From Micropterix aruncella (taxonomy: Eukaryota > Arthropoda > Insecta > Lepidoptera > Micropterigidae), in NCBI GenBank assembly GCA_944548615.1, contig OX155950.1, positions 30,845,691 to 30,909,690 on the forward strand: a DNA stretch of 64,000 nt. Reading direction: 5' to 3'. The notes under the pieces are model-generated. The model was given only the letters and a program-made list of their open reading frames with translations. It was not told the origin of the DNA and searched no databases. Each line of letters opens with the position of its first letter. Within the stretch, counting starts at the first letter, position 1. Shown piece by piece: positions 32,001-41,799 of this stretch. A program made the translations under genes and the position numbers.

Positions 32001-32182
32001 AAATATTTATGTGAATCAGCACCCAAAATCGTTACACTCGATCCAGTGTCGAGTAATCCACAAACAGTTATATCACCAAGTGAAACTTCTAAGAAAGGGC
32101 GACGGTTATCCTTCTCATTTGCAAACAATATCGAGGCAGAATGTAGAAAATCCTCTATTCTGCCCCGCCTTTCGAGTTTTTT
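29051..32182 (-). CDS. pol: gypsy Pol: protease, reverse transcriptase, RNase H, integrase
   Basis: The frame is open from the slip site at 32176-32182 to TAG/TAA-bounded end at 29051, just over 1040 codons. There is no obvious ATG start; it is entered by -1 frameshifting from gag. Counting from 32128, the domains are: aspartic protease CGLLDTGSSVTI (~25); RT with FVPKSDGTLRFCLDSRKLN (~225), SSIDLSSAFWQIPL (~270) and CYLDDIIIVS (~337); RNase H with LHCDASLYGLGG (~488) and FTDHASLRWF; an HHCC integrase finger ending CETCQQYK (~715); and integrase core residues Asp in VSVDLLGPY (~741), Asp in ISDNGKQF (~804) and Glu in NPTERQN (~838). No chromodomain is evident at the C-terminus. All catalytic residues are present. 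Confidence 0.96.
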   Translation of the reverse strand, partial: KKLERRGRIEDFLHSASILFANEKDNRRPFLEVSLGDITVCGLLDTGSSVTILGADSHKYLVDIGFTLNKSPLVTLSTANASSVKTIGSMFLPFKFNNRCQVIRAVVAPDIGTSLILGIDFVREFELAPEILKFVKFESCDAIVWHRVNEVRALRPFASLTGDQRSLADRMINNFKKISSEVKGLGRTNLLSQVIDTGDHPPVKQRYYPLSPARLALLNEEVDKMLELGVVEPSSGGWNNPTIFVPKSDGTLRFCLDSRKLNSITKPDAYPLPRITTILDSLRDANYLSSIDLSSAFWQIPLDPSSREKCSFTVPGRGFFCFRSCAFGLRNSPACMQRLADKLFDPSFENKVFCYLDDIIIVSATFEEHITLLNKVLDRLLYANLSINFKKCQFFRQELKYLGYVVDSHGLHTDPEKVKCILDFPTPNSPKMVKSFLGMAGWYRRFIKNFSSIAAPLSRLTSTRKGAPPYEWTPEAEEAFQKLKSALVSSPILACPDYSKPFALHCDASLYGLGGVLTQEVDGVDHPIAFTSRTLLPAETRYSATEREALSVIHAVEHFRGYLEGGPKFTIFTDHASLRWFLRLKNPTGRLARWGIRLSAFDFEIVHKKGVDNVVPDTLSRLLPVSSLSVVSDSWYNDLFKAVSENPAGYPNFQIKDHELFRYSKSKYQLTSCYDWKLVVPLQLREKLIRENHESDLAMHFGIFKTHRRLCLRYFWPNLHGDVVNFVSKCETCQQYKHSNISPLGQLGNPKSCAFPFQMVSVDLLGPYPMTRNRNMHVLVVTDCFSKYCLLFPLKRATSKLVSYVVEHNVFLRYGVPQYLISDNGKQFIGREFTELIAKYKIPKVYLNPKYCPQVNPTERQNRSVVTALSLCVKDDHRSWDLYLSEVQMAINAAVSESTGFSPFFLVHGREPIMNGSFYAQAPESQAEVIFGSRLSYAQNLSELSNIFHVVRQKLLKLHAHNKVYYDRKHRPAEFQVGDTIYKKTYYLSNAGNYYISKFAPKYEKCKIIKKLSALVYELENAKGKNIGSWHIKDFKLNPNSSE
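32132..32182 (-). promoter_or_regulatory. -1 ribosomal frameshift signal between gag and pol
   Basis: In the gag frame the codons CCA AAA AAC contain the slippery heptamer A AAA AAC (32176-32182). It is followed by an 8-nt spacer (32168-32175) and a stem of 11 pairs: CGGGGCAGAAT (32157-32167) with ATTCTGCCTCG (32132-32142), one G-U pair, 14-nt loop. The gag TAG stop lies at the start of the loop. Shifting -1 on the heptamer enters pol directly with no stop. Heptamer, spacing and stem all match known -1 signals of retroelements. Confidence 0.88.
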
Positions 32183-33714
32183 GGCTCTGAAACCGGGGAA
32201 TTACCAGGCCGGTTATTCTTAGAACATTCCGGACAAGTGGCTACCGTGTAGTTAAACCTACCACAACGATAGCAATATTTAGAATAGCCATGATGAGTGC
32301 CACCGCGTGAACCACGCGAACTATTATTGGCTCCTTGGTTGTAATTACCAGAAGACGAATTAGCATAAGAAAAATCATTACGGGAAAAATTTCCACGATT
32401 AAAACCGCCACGATGAAAACCACCGCGATGAGAACCACCACGATTAAAACCACCACGATTGGATGGACCAGCAGAAGAAACGTTACACTCTTTTAACTTC
32501 TGTTCAACTTTCACTTCCTCCGTCGCACATTTGGTAGGAGACTCGTCGACCGCATAAACTGCTTTCGAGCCAGAAGGCTTGACCTTCGCTTGGGCAGGAG
32601 TGGCTGCATTAGATGCGTTGATACGCTGTTGTGCATTTTCAACTTTTTTTCCTAAACGCAGAAGTTCGTCGATTGAATTTATATCAACTAGCATGAAATG
32701 TCGTTGGTAAGAAATTGAGATATTTGAAAGGATAATTCCTAATTGTTCCTCACCAGACAATGGCCTTGACAACCTGTTGAAATAGCCCAACATGACGGAA
32801 ACAAAAATATGCATCCTCTCATCCGACTTTTGTTTACGTCCCCGTACAAATGACAAAACTTCAGCATCGTAATTTAAACTGCCAAAATCGGAGCGGAGTG
32901 CAGCAACTAACTGCTTCCAACTGGAAATGCTCGAAGCTCTAGCACGGTACCAACTAAGCGCTTGTTTCTGGAATAGTTCACAAGCCGATTTCAGCATCCT
33001 GGCATCCGAGATATTCCGCGAAAACCTAATCTCATCCAATCGTTCTAAGAACTCGACCACACAGGAATCGCCGTCAAATGTAAAACCAAGATTTAAAGGT
33101 TTAAGAATGCGTTCGTCAGAAATGACAAAGTTATTGTCCAAAGGAACTGGTTTCGTATCAACATGCTGTATATACGGAGCTGACGTCACTTCAGAATTCC
33201 TGCCCAAAGGAACCACCTCAGGACTAAGCTTCTCACCCTCGTGCAATGAAGTAGAAGGTATCGGAACGACAGGATTTGGTAACGGGCTAGGCGAACGAAC
33301 AATATCTAAATATTTTTCTAACAAAACGACAATTTCCAAAACTTCCTCCTTTAAATTGTCTAATAATTTTTTGGAGTCTGAATTAGCAGGATTTATACGT
33401 GAAACTCTATGAAAGATATGTGCAGTTTTTGTGCTAATTCGTTTATATAAAAGTTTCTGTTTGTTATTTATAAATTCTTCGATAAGTTCTTGAAGACACG
33501 AAAGTCTAATCGCACATTCCTGAAACTCGGAATCTGGATCTAAATCCGTTGAGGAAATTGATTCAGCTGGAAACTCCCTTAAGAGTGAATTAAATTGTTT
33601 TCTCATCGCTTCAACATTGGTTGGAGTGACCTCCCGAATCGTGAACTCATAATCGAGTTCTGCCTTTACTAAATGTGACGCAGCATAATACACTATCGCT
33701 GGAGACGCCATCAT
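32155..33714 (-). CDS. gag: gypsy Gag
   Basis: The 519-residue frame starts at an ATG at 33714. The N-terminal ~170 residues are helical and acidic. A retrotransposon-gag (capsid) segment follows, around CVVEFLERLDEIRFSRN and ALSWYRARASSISSWKQL (~215-275). Then comes an Arg/Gly-rich repeat region (RGGFNRGG, HRGGFHRGG; ~420-450) and a C-terminal zinc-knuckle-like motif CYRCGRFNYTVATC. The knuckle has Tyr where the CCHC consensus has His; a single base change (CAC to TAC) explains it. The frame ends at TAG inside the frameshift stem-loop. RNA binding may rest more on the RGG repeats than on the altered knuckle. Confidence 0.95.
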   Translation of the reverse strand: MMASPAIVYYAASHLVKAELDYEFTIREVTPTNVEAMRKQFNSLLREFPAESISSTDLDPDSEFQECAIRLSCLQELIEEFINNKQKLLYKRISTKTAHIFHRVSRINPANSDSKKLLDNLKEEVLEIVVLLEKYLDIVRSPSPLPNPVVPIPSTSLHEGEKLSPEVVPLGRNSEVTSAPYIQHVDTKPVPLDNNFVISDERILKPLNLGFTFDGDSCVVEFLERLDEIRFSRNISDARMLKSACELFQKQALSWYRARASSISSWKQLVAALRSDFGSLNYDAEVLSFVRGRKQKSDERMHIFVSVMLGYFNRLSRPLSGEEQLGIILSNISISYQRHFMLVDINSIDELLRLGKKVENAQQRINASNAATPAQAKVKPSGSKAVYAVDESPTKCATEEVKVEQKLKECNVSSAGPSNRGGFNRGGSHRGGFHRGGFNRGNFSRNDFSYANSSSGNYNQGANNSSRGSRGGTHHGYSKYCYRCGRFNYTVATCPECSKNNRPGNSPVSEPKNSKGGAE

Positions 33715-34353
33715 GTATATATTTTAAATCCCACCAAAAAAAATAAAAACCAAAATAAATAAAAAATAAAAAAAATAAAATGGAATAAACTGACTTTTTT
33801 ACTGCTTGCGGCACCTCTGTTTTATTTGGCTGCTTACCTCACCAGGATAATTGCCTTCACATCTGGAAATTAACAAAAAAATAATTAGTATGATAAAATA
33901 AAATACTTAAACGGCAAGCGTAAAACTTTTTCGCGGAAACCGCCTTAAAATAAACAAACTGCTGCTAAGCAACGCCAAGTATTCAAACAATAATTAATAT
34001 ATTGCTTTTAAATCTAAGATTCTGACAAAAAAATATAGTAACCATAAAAAACGGCAAGTACAAAATACTTCTTCACGGTAACCGCTTTAAATTACAAAAA
34101 ATGCTGTTAATGCCGACAAAACTGCAAGTACACAATACCGCTTAATTCAATGACAAAAGTTGCTTCTAAATACAAAAACAACAAGACGGTGCTTACAAGC
34201 CTCTTTCACGGTAATCGCTATGAATAAAAATTATATAAAAACAAAAAAAATGCTTCTAATTTTTTTTATACAATTTTTGAACAAAGTGCTTAAAAAATCG
34301 TGCTTCAATGGCTGAGGAAAAGAATACCCTAAAAGCCAAAATCCAATTTATAG
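33715..34353 (-). other. gypsy 5' leader between primer site and gag
   Basis: About 640 bp of AT-rich non-coding sequence. It contains repeated ACGGCAAG(C/T) and TTCGCGGTAACCGC-like phrases that could fold, where packaging or dimerisation signals would be expected. No ORF is seen. Confidence 0.5.
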
Positions 34354-34371
34354 GCCCCACGTTGGGCGCCA
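34354..34371 (-). promoter_or_regulatory. gypsy primer-binding site (tRNA-Lys)
   Basis: The plus strand GCCCCACGTTGGGCGCCA equals the 3' end of insect tRNA-Lys including CCA, as I remember it, so the element's strand is complementary to that tRNA over 18 nt. It abuts the 5' LTR, sharing one base. Confidence 0.85.
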
Positions 34372-35461
34372 ATTTTATAACCGCAAAATACTAATTTCCG
34401 TGTTTGGAAGAAACACGGTAGAAACTACCAAAACCCAAAAGAATCAAAGTAAAAGGACGCCACCTCCTTTTAAAGAAAAAGAAGGAAACTAATTATATTT
34501 AAAAAAAAAGATACCCGAAAGAAATTTTGAAAAAGAAAAAAATTAACCTCAAAAAACTATCTCAGAGAGTGGGCCAAATATTAATGAGCATTGGGTTTGG
34601 CCCTCAGAAAACCCTTTTCCTCAGACACACAAAAGACTACAGCACAAAAAGAAACACGAGAGTATGTAAAGTATCCGTGTTTATTCGCCCGCAGGCACCC
34701 TTCTTCAAATTCCGCTTATTGGCGTGTCACATGTGCTCATCCAAATAAAAATAACAGAATTCCAGAAATGAATGTAAATTCCTTGACGTGGAGGCAATTC
34801 CCGTCACATTTAGCGACGATTTCGTCACTTATATAGCAGCAGTAATTATTCAAAAAAACCAGAGGTGCCGACAGCTGCGATCAATAGAAAAATCCGTTAA
34901 AATCTCGAGGATCCTACGGGAAAAGCTACCCAAAATGAAATTAAAATGCTTACCAGATAAATCACACACACTTCACATCACAAATTTTACCGCCAGGCGG
35001 TTAATTTACGGCTTTCTTGTTTAATCTACTTTCTGCCTCCCTCGGCGGAGCAACAGCACCTGCCCGCCATTGTTAAAACAGGAAATGAGTCTAACCGAAC
35101 ACGTTTGACAACTCATTATTGCCAGAAACACGAATGTCTCTACTCTATGGCAAAGAGTGTAGATTTACTTCCAATTTTTTTTTTTTAATCAAAGTTAAAT
35201 TTTATGTAGGTTTTCTTTTTAATTAATATTATAATTTTTAGTTGTCATTCATTTATTTATTTATTTATCTTTTAATAAATATATCTCCATAATAGCAACA
35301 TTAATGTCATCTGACAGCTGTTAAGGAAAAATTTTTGGATGATTTCAAAAAGCAACAATAAACAACATTTTCGGAACAGAAAAAGGTTATAGAAAACCCT
35401 GAGAAGTAACCTTTAATGATAATTCGGGACACAAGCGCAAAAAAAAGGAATTTCTGTTACA
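34371..35461 (-). repeat. gypsy 5' LTR
   Basis: Partner of 27317-28407, with no difference seen over 1091 bp. It should carry the element's promoter. The following CCGT at 35462-35465 is the target duplication. Confidence 0.95.
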
Positions 35462-35679
35462 CCGTGCTAAGGCTGCCCGGGTACCGCGCAGTTCTACTAC
35501 TATTCTAATATATTATAGTAGCTTGCAGACGCTGCGGCTGCCGCTAGCAACCGCGTCCGCGCGTGGGTAAATCGCGTCGTGAAATTGTGACTCAATTTTA
35601 TATGCATATTTGCATTCTACAGAGGCCGCAAGACCGCAACCGCGGCGGGCGCGGGTGAAAACCGCTCCGTGAGTTCTAA

Positions 35680-36245
35680 GCCTAACGATATTAATCGTTA
35701 TTTCAAACTAAAATGAACGTAGAGACTTGGGACGAAAAGTTCACCGTCTAGCTACAACTCGTTCGTGAGAGTCCAACACCTTACCGCGTGGCACTGGAAA
35801 GTTGACGAGTTGGTAGCCTCGCGCCCTCACTATCAGACATGACCGGATTTCTTCGACCTCATGTCTGGGTACGGGTCAAAAGTCGCTTGCGCGGCCTCTA
35901 TCTGATGTATGTTCAGCGGTAATTCTGCGTGAATTTATCGCGGACCGTGGCGTCCTTTGCCCGTTCGACTTTCACTCGGGATCGGATGGCCAACTATTCG
36001 TTTCAAGAGTGGCTGACATCAGGTCAACATCCATCTCCGCGCTGCATATGAAACATTATGTCGTTTCCAGACTCCTCCAGTTATTCGCCGGAGTGCACAG
36101 TCGATTGGCTGACGCCGCACGGTGCGCAAACAGCCCAGCAGCGCCCGAAGGCCATCCCCCAGGGGAACTGACACACCTGCCGTAGCATGGGAAACAGAGT
36201 CCTTACCGGGGTAGACTCTCTTCAGGGAGTCTACTGACTTCATTT
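35680..36245 (+). repeat. GC-rich dispersed repeat, copy 3
   Basis: The longest contiguous match to 44440-45010: TGAACGTAGAGAC, CGCTTGCGCGGCC, TATCGCGGACCGTGGCGTC, CGGGATCGGATGGCC, GTTTCAAGAG and CGCACGGTGCGCAAAC occur in the same order. Reverse frames keep a short RTVR..PIDCAL phrase in both copies, hinting at ancient coding on the minus strand. Its source is unknown. Confidence 0.6.
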
Positions 36246-36787
36246 GAAATAGAGCTTTATAACGGGATTACATTCTCTCTATACTTACGAGTACATACAT
36301 ACTCCCTTTATTATATACCTATGTATATTTACGCAATTGCAATAAAAGCAGACGCCCGCGTGTCGCCTCAGCAGACAATGGAGTGCGGAGGCAGACGAAG
36401 AAATTGCGTTTATAGCCGCATGCATGAAGTTTAGCCAGACAATGGGGTTGAGCGAATATATTACGAATCCGAAACTGCTGCATCGCCAACTGCGGATTTA
36501 AACGCATTTCAGATTCACAACTCGTTGCGCGCTCGGGAGTATTGCAACTGCAATTAAATTTCCATAAACTAACGAACCGGGAATTTTATAGACTAGTTAG
36601 AGCGAGGCGGTGGCGATTGGGCGATGGCGACGTGAAGTGAATGAATGAACGAAACACGAATAAGACAGTATAAATCCAGCCAGAAAAGAAATCGCTACAA
36701 ACTGATCCTTTAGAATAACGGGAAATTTCTCAGACCCTCAGTACACTCAGGGTAGACCCTGGACAGGTAGTCTAATAGGTTAGACTA
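36246..36787. other. Intergenic, no gene seen
   Basis: No gene or repeat recognised in this stretch. Confidence 0.35.
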
Positions 36788-37770
36788 GTACTGCGTGATG
36801 CTTTCCACTTGACCCGAGCTTCGTAGGAGTAATAATAATAATAATAATAAAACTCTTTATTCTTATGAAAAGGCGAACTTATTGCCTGCAGGCAATATTT
36901 TAGAGCAAACCTATACTATTGTAAGAACATTATTTGCGAGTAGACTACATAACTTAACCTATATAAAGAGTATGACAAATAAAATAAAGGAGGATAGAAA
37001 GAAATATACACTTTACTCTTTGTGGGCACAGATTTGCCACATCAAAATAATCTAACACCTATAAGGACGCTACAGTTTTAAAAGGAGGGGAATGGGAGGG
37101 GAAAGGGGATTTATCTGGAGGATTTCAAATGCTCTCTGAGTCTGTTTTTAAAAGTTGTTATGCTTGGCGCGGTTCTCACATTTTTCGGCAAAGCATTCCA
37201 AAGACGGGCTCCATGCACGGTGAAAGAGAATGAGAAGAAGTCACTGCTGTGACTAGGGATAGAGAGTAGCAGGTTGTTTTTTGATCTCAGAGGGCGTCCA
37301 TGAGCCGATAGTGCAGTAAATCAGCCGGTAAGATAATTGGGAGCGACGCCATCCAAGATCTTGAAAAACATACAGAGAACTCGCATGTCTCTTTTCTCCC
37401 GGGTCGACAGCCAGTGAAGCTTCTCTCTGTACTCCGTGATGCAATGTTCGCTTGCGCGGTGCGTCTCGTCTCACACCATTCGGTAGATATATTGTCATTC
37501 TTTGTACCGCCGCGAATGGTTCACTCACCTCGCACGTTTGAAGTCGCAAAAAGAAGAAGAAATATATAAATTATTTTGAATTTAATGTATATTCTTCTTT
37601 GGCTCCAGGCAAAATTTATACTTTGTGAATGCGGATGTATGCTATTTTTTTTTGTAGGTGGTGCTAGTGTTTGCTGTTCCAGAAATGGTGTGAGATGAGA
37701 CGCACCGCGGGAGCGAGCATTGTACTCCTACGAAGCTCGGGTCAAAAGGAAAGCATCACGCAGTGCTACC
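36788..37770. mobile_element. MITE with ~85-bp inverted termini, split by a LINE fragment
   Basis: The left terminus starts ACTGCGTGATGCTTTCC and continues CGAGCTTCGTAGGAGTA to 36832. After the LINE insert it resumes at about 37443 with CAATGTTCGC and GCGGTGCGTCTCGTCTCACA. The right terminus read on the minus strand gives the same order uninterrupted (37685-37768). Removing the insert gives a simple ~370-bp inverted-repeat element. Target duplication unclear. Confidence 0.75.
36832..37442 (-). pseudogene. LINE 3' end inserted in the MITE terminus
   Basis: The minus strand encodes NLLLSIPSHSSDFF, SFTVHGARLWNALPKNVR and ITTFKNRLREHLKSS, then a 3' UTR and an (ATT)n tail at the left junction. 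It is the same family as 15756-16455, here without the TGA in the ARLWNALP motif. 5' truncated. No target duplication seen. Confidence 0.75.
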
Positions 37771-38569
37771 AGATGACTGGCACAATTTCTTTCAACCGTG
37801 TTATGTAATTTTTCGTTTAATTTCAAAACAATCAATTTAGCGGCTCTAAATCTAAAAATAGCAACCGAGTACTCACTGATAATACAACTGTATCTTATGG
37901 GATCCATGTCACATCATTCTACATTATCACAATGCACTATAAATAAAATAGTCGCCAAATCACTTTGAAGGTAGACTAAGGTAGAGTTTAGATTGAGACT
38001 TGGTTGAGTCTACCGTGAACACCGGCGGTTGCAACATCGTCGAAACGTCGGGTGTTACAAACTTCATATGGTAAACCCGTTTCATATTGTTGATAATGTG
38101 AAACAATCGCAATAGTTTTCGAGTTCACACATTACATTGTTATTTCAATGCTAATATTAAAAATAATCGCGAATTTAGAAACCGTAATATCAAAGTAAAC
38201 GTGGTCAGTACCGCGGTAACTGAATGAAACTAAGACAGAGAGCGAGATACGAGAAATACCTCGTGTCAACATTCTATGCCATGCACCGTGTGTCCCTTCT
38301 CCATTTCGAAATGCCGTATAAACAACTCGGACCGAGTCTGTAGTAGCACCAGCGAAATTTATGAGTAATAATAATATTACTCATGTATAGCCTTTCCGAA
38401 ATAATCAAAACTTTAAACGCTCCTGCTGAAAATTTGTGTATTTTGTTTAGTGACGTTAAGGAAATTAATTTGCGTGAAATTATAGTCCTTATGTGCGAAG
38501 ATAGGAAGGGTTAGTACTGTCCAATTACGCATATCCTAGCTGACAAATACTGCTAACAAAATAAATAAA
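37771..38569. repeat. Intergenic with an AACGTCGG-type repeat
   Basis: Positions 37985-38100 (GGCGGTTGCAACATCGTCG, AAACGTCGGGTGTTACAA) resemble the loop of the foldback element at 58332-58447. No gene recognised elsewhere. Confidence 0.5.
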
Positions 38570-38960
38570 AAAACGGTTGTACCATCCCAAGACTTTCCGG
38601 GCAAGCAGACCCCCTCCCCCCCGAGTGCCAAACCCAACCCCCCCCCCAACCCCCCGCCTCAACAACTCCCTCCTTCACCCCCTCCCACCGATCGCCTCCT
38701 CCTCACCCGATAGTGATAGTGTCGTTGACTATGAAAGCAAAAGTAATATTTTTTTAGTATTTTGTAGTATTTCCGTGGTATTAAAAAGATTTTTTTTTTT
38801 GAAAAATGATGTATTTTATTAAATACGGTGGTATTTATTTTTTATTGCGTCGCGTGTATACGAGATAATCATATATCCAACCAAAATTTTACAACGTGAT
38901 TTCGCTCTAACAAGGCATCTGTCAACCGAATTTCAAGTATCTAATCTAGTATCTATCTAA
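38570..38960 (+). repeat. C-tract dispersed element, copy 2 (expanded)
   Basis: Head block ATCCCAAGACTTTCCGGGCA, then about 100 bp of C-rich sequence (38609-38708), then CCGATAGTGATAGTGTCG and the same AT-rich body as copy 1 down to ACCGAATTTCAAGTATCTAA. The C tract is about four times longer than in copy 1. Confidence 0.75.
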
Positions 38961-39034
38961 TCTTAATCTTGATGTTAACATTTAGTGGAAAATTGTCTCT
39001 GGTGTAATTTTTATATCTATCTTGTTTGGCTACT

Positions 39035-39300
39035 TACTTTTATACACTGTTATTTTCCTTAATAAGAGAAAATAAAAAAAAATAAAAAAATAAATAATCT
39101 ACTAACTGCAATATTTCGACACTCAAGTACGCGCTCTCGCGGACCGATTTCAACTGTAATATTTTAAACTCTTGCCATGACCGAATGATGCCTGCATATT
39201 TCAACTCAATCGGTAGAATAGTTTGGGCGCTATCGTCGAGAAAGACACACAGACAGACGCACAGAAGTACGTCCACAATACTTTCCTTGCCAGGAAAGTA
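39035..39300 (-). repeat. GATGAAGACGG-family relative, minus strand
   Basis: Minus-strand TTTCCTGGCAAGGAAAGTAT near 39300, a short CTGTGTGTC stretch and the AATTTCGACTG..-like downstream part match the general layout of 57560-57900. More diverged than the other copies. Confidence 0.45.
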
Positions 39301-39635
39301 AATTAGATTAAGCCACCAGTCTGTAGATAGCGACGGTATACTCTCTGGATAGTAGAACAACTCACAGCAAAGAGTTTTTGCCACTACACGTTTACTTTGC
39401 CCTAATTCAAGTCCAGTCAGAATTTCGGCACCTTCTGCTTCGGTTAGAGCCATATTCCAAATGTCACTGTTCGTCGTCTCGTAGTGTTATAACTTCTCGT
39501 CGTAGTGTATGGTTTAAAAGCTCAAACTAAACTGAATTAAAACAGACCATGATTTTTCATCTCTAAAACCTTTTAGGCGAAATGTGTTTTTACCTGCGTT
39601 AATGATGATCCACAATCAGGTATATTATTATTGTA

Positions 39636-41630
39636 GGGCCAATATGAACGTGCACCTGGAGTCATAAAGCATTAGGCCGGACGACGCGCGTAAGGATCCA
39701 AGAAGTCGACGTTGCTTATCGATAATTTATTCAAATCAATAAGTTGTTATTTTAAATGGCCTTAAAAGTGAAATTCTTCGTATCGCTTTCATCACTATCA
39801 TTATAATAAGCTTTCAGGGAATAAAGGGAATTCAAGAGAAATCAATAATGACTAAGCCAAAACATTACGGTCTTGCGAAATACATAACTGATGGATTGAA
39901 ATATTTTGATAGATAAAAGTAGCGATTGCAAAATATTTAACGACCAAATTCAAGCATTTGTGTCATTGTCACCTAATTAAATGTAGCTCTGTAATCAATT
40001 GTAGTTTGCCGGCAGTCAGAGTATGTCTGTCGAGCAGTGCGGTGCAGTATAATTTCTAACAGTGCAACTAAGGAGGATTTACAATAAACCTCAAGAAATG
40101 ACGGCGTCAATTTGTAGAGTATCTTTGCGGACTGTCAAAAAAATAAAACAAGAAGTTTTAATATCAGGGCTTCTTACTACACCAAGAGAGTCGTTTAAGA
40201 AGCCGGCAACTGTAACCAATTTAGATAACTTCGACATCGATGTGCTGAGACGTATCATCACATCATATTATGATAACGGAGAATATCCTACAGTGGACAA
40301 TATACTTAACAAATTTAAGGATGCCATACCTGGATTTAAATGCGGGAAAAGTTCCATGAAAACCATTTTGCAGAGTATAGGTTACAAATATCGAAATGGG
40401 GACGACGGACGGAAATATTTAATGGAAAGGAGTGACATTGTGTGCCAAAATGGAGGTTTTAAGAAAAATGCACAGCTTAATTACCACCAATGATTCTCGA
40501 TCCCGATTTTACCTCGATGAGACCTGGGTTAACCAGAATCATTCAAGAAGACGTATGTGGCACGACAAAAACGATGAAGGCAGATTCAGGAAACAGAAAA
40601 CCGGAAAAGGATCTAGGCTTATTCTTTGTCATGCTGGGTCTGCAAGGACTGGTTTTGTTCCAGAGGCTAAATTGTTGTTTAGAGCGGTGAAATCTAAGAA
40701 CTTAGACTATCATACAGAAATGAATGGTGACTCATATATGGAGTGGTTCGAACGTTTTTTGAAAGTCGAGATTGTAGAGGAGTTAATACGTAAGGTGAAA
40801 GCAAGTAATCCTTCGAAAGTGTATGCTTTGAATCAATTGGCAAACGAATTAGGACACGAACTGAAACGCTTACCACCATACCACTGTCAATATAATCCTA
40901 TTGAGCTCATCTGGGCTCTGGTTAAAGGAGAAGTCGCTTCGAAGAACAATACGTTTAATTTAGCAGATGTCGAGAAATTGTTTCACGAAGCCGTCGAAAA
41001 TGTTACACAGGAAAATTGGGCCAAGTGTGTTAAACACGCGGAAGATCTGCAAAGATCTGATTTTGAAAAATATATTTACAGAGACCAGCACCGTTTGGTT
41101 ATAAATCTACAAGATAGCAGCGACAGCAGTTCAGATGACGAGTACAATATAGCTTTTTTAATATATATTTGTTTAGCTTGACCAACCTATAATTGTATTT
41201 TTTGTTAGAATGTAATTTGTAATATTTAGTACTTAGTTTCATTTTACATTTTAAGATAAGATTTAGGTTAATGTAAATATTTTTTTAATATTCTTTAAAC
41301 TTTTATTTCACTTTATTGTTGCATGTATACGTTAGTTTGTATTTACGAAAATTTTTTTTAATAAATGAGTTTAAAACTAACTAAACCATTTATTACAAAT
41401 AAATCCATCGAAAATTTTCATCATAATCTATAATATCTTGGCATCTATATCGATCCAGTCATCGATCCATCATAATCCATCGATATTCCATCGATACATC
41501 GATAATCCATCGATACTGATATTATTATTTTTAAAACACGCATCCCCATAGTGCGAGCGAAAGACAGCGAGTGTGAGCGACAGGTCCGTCCTAATGATTT
41601 ATGACTCCAGGGGCACGTTCATTTTGGCCG
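39636..41630 (+). mobile_element. Tc1/mariner-superfamily (IS630-like) transposon, inactive
   Basis: Flanked by TA (39634-39635 and 41631-41632). The ends read GGGCCAATATGAACGTGCAC and, from the right on the minus strand, CGGCCAAAATGAACGTGCCC, with matching sequence continuing through CTGGAGTCATAAA(G/T)CATTAGG. The inverted repeats are thus about 45 bp. The interior encodes a DDE_3-type transposase broken by a frameshift and a deletion. An ATCGAT-rich patch (about 41440-41520) lies near the right end. Confidence 0.92.
40062..41181 (+). pseudogene. IS630/DDE_3-type transposase, frameshifted and missing the second catalytic Asp
   Basis: The first frame (40062 on) carries the helix-turn-helix part: ICRVSLRTVKKIKQEV, then FKCGKSSMKTILQSIGYKY and GRKYLMERSDIV. 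At about 40441 the reading shifts by one base. The second frame continues AKMEVLRKMHSL, RFYLDETWVNQNHSRRRMW (first Asp) and, further on, ELKRLPPYHCQYNPIELIWA (catalytic Glu), AEDLQRSDFEKYI. Between MEWFERFLK and VEIVEELIRK the expected MDNA-YHS segment with the second Asp is absent, apparently an in-frame deletion of roughly 45 codons (estimated from memory of the family). The protein cannot be catalytic. Confidence 0.9.
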
Positions 41631-41799
41631 TACGGCACTTGGTGCACTTCTGAGAAGTTACAAATATTTAGAGAGTAAGAACGTAGTAGAACGAGTTTAA
41701 TACGTTAAGAAATGTATTAAAATTCGTTGCAGCGCAATTTTATGACAGAAGTATTCAAAACTTTAAAACAGCCCGTTTGAAACAATTTGTTTATAGGAT

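Larger units (their letters stand above)
27317..35461 (-). mobile_element. Complete Ty3/gypsy LTR retrotransposon
   Basis: The 8145-bp element lies on the minus strand between CCGT target duplications (27313-27316 and 35462-35465). It has two 1091-bp LTRs, a primer site complementary to tRNA-Lys, gag and pol ORFs without stops, and a -1 frameshift signal between them. There is no room for env: only ~640 bp separates the pol stop from the 3' LTR. The domain order in pol is protease, RT, RNase H, integrase, which defines Ty3/gypsy as opposed to copia. Identical LTRs and intact frames indicate a very recent insertion. Confidence 0.96.
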
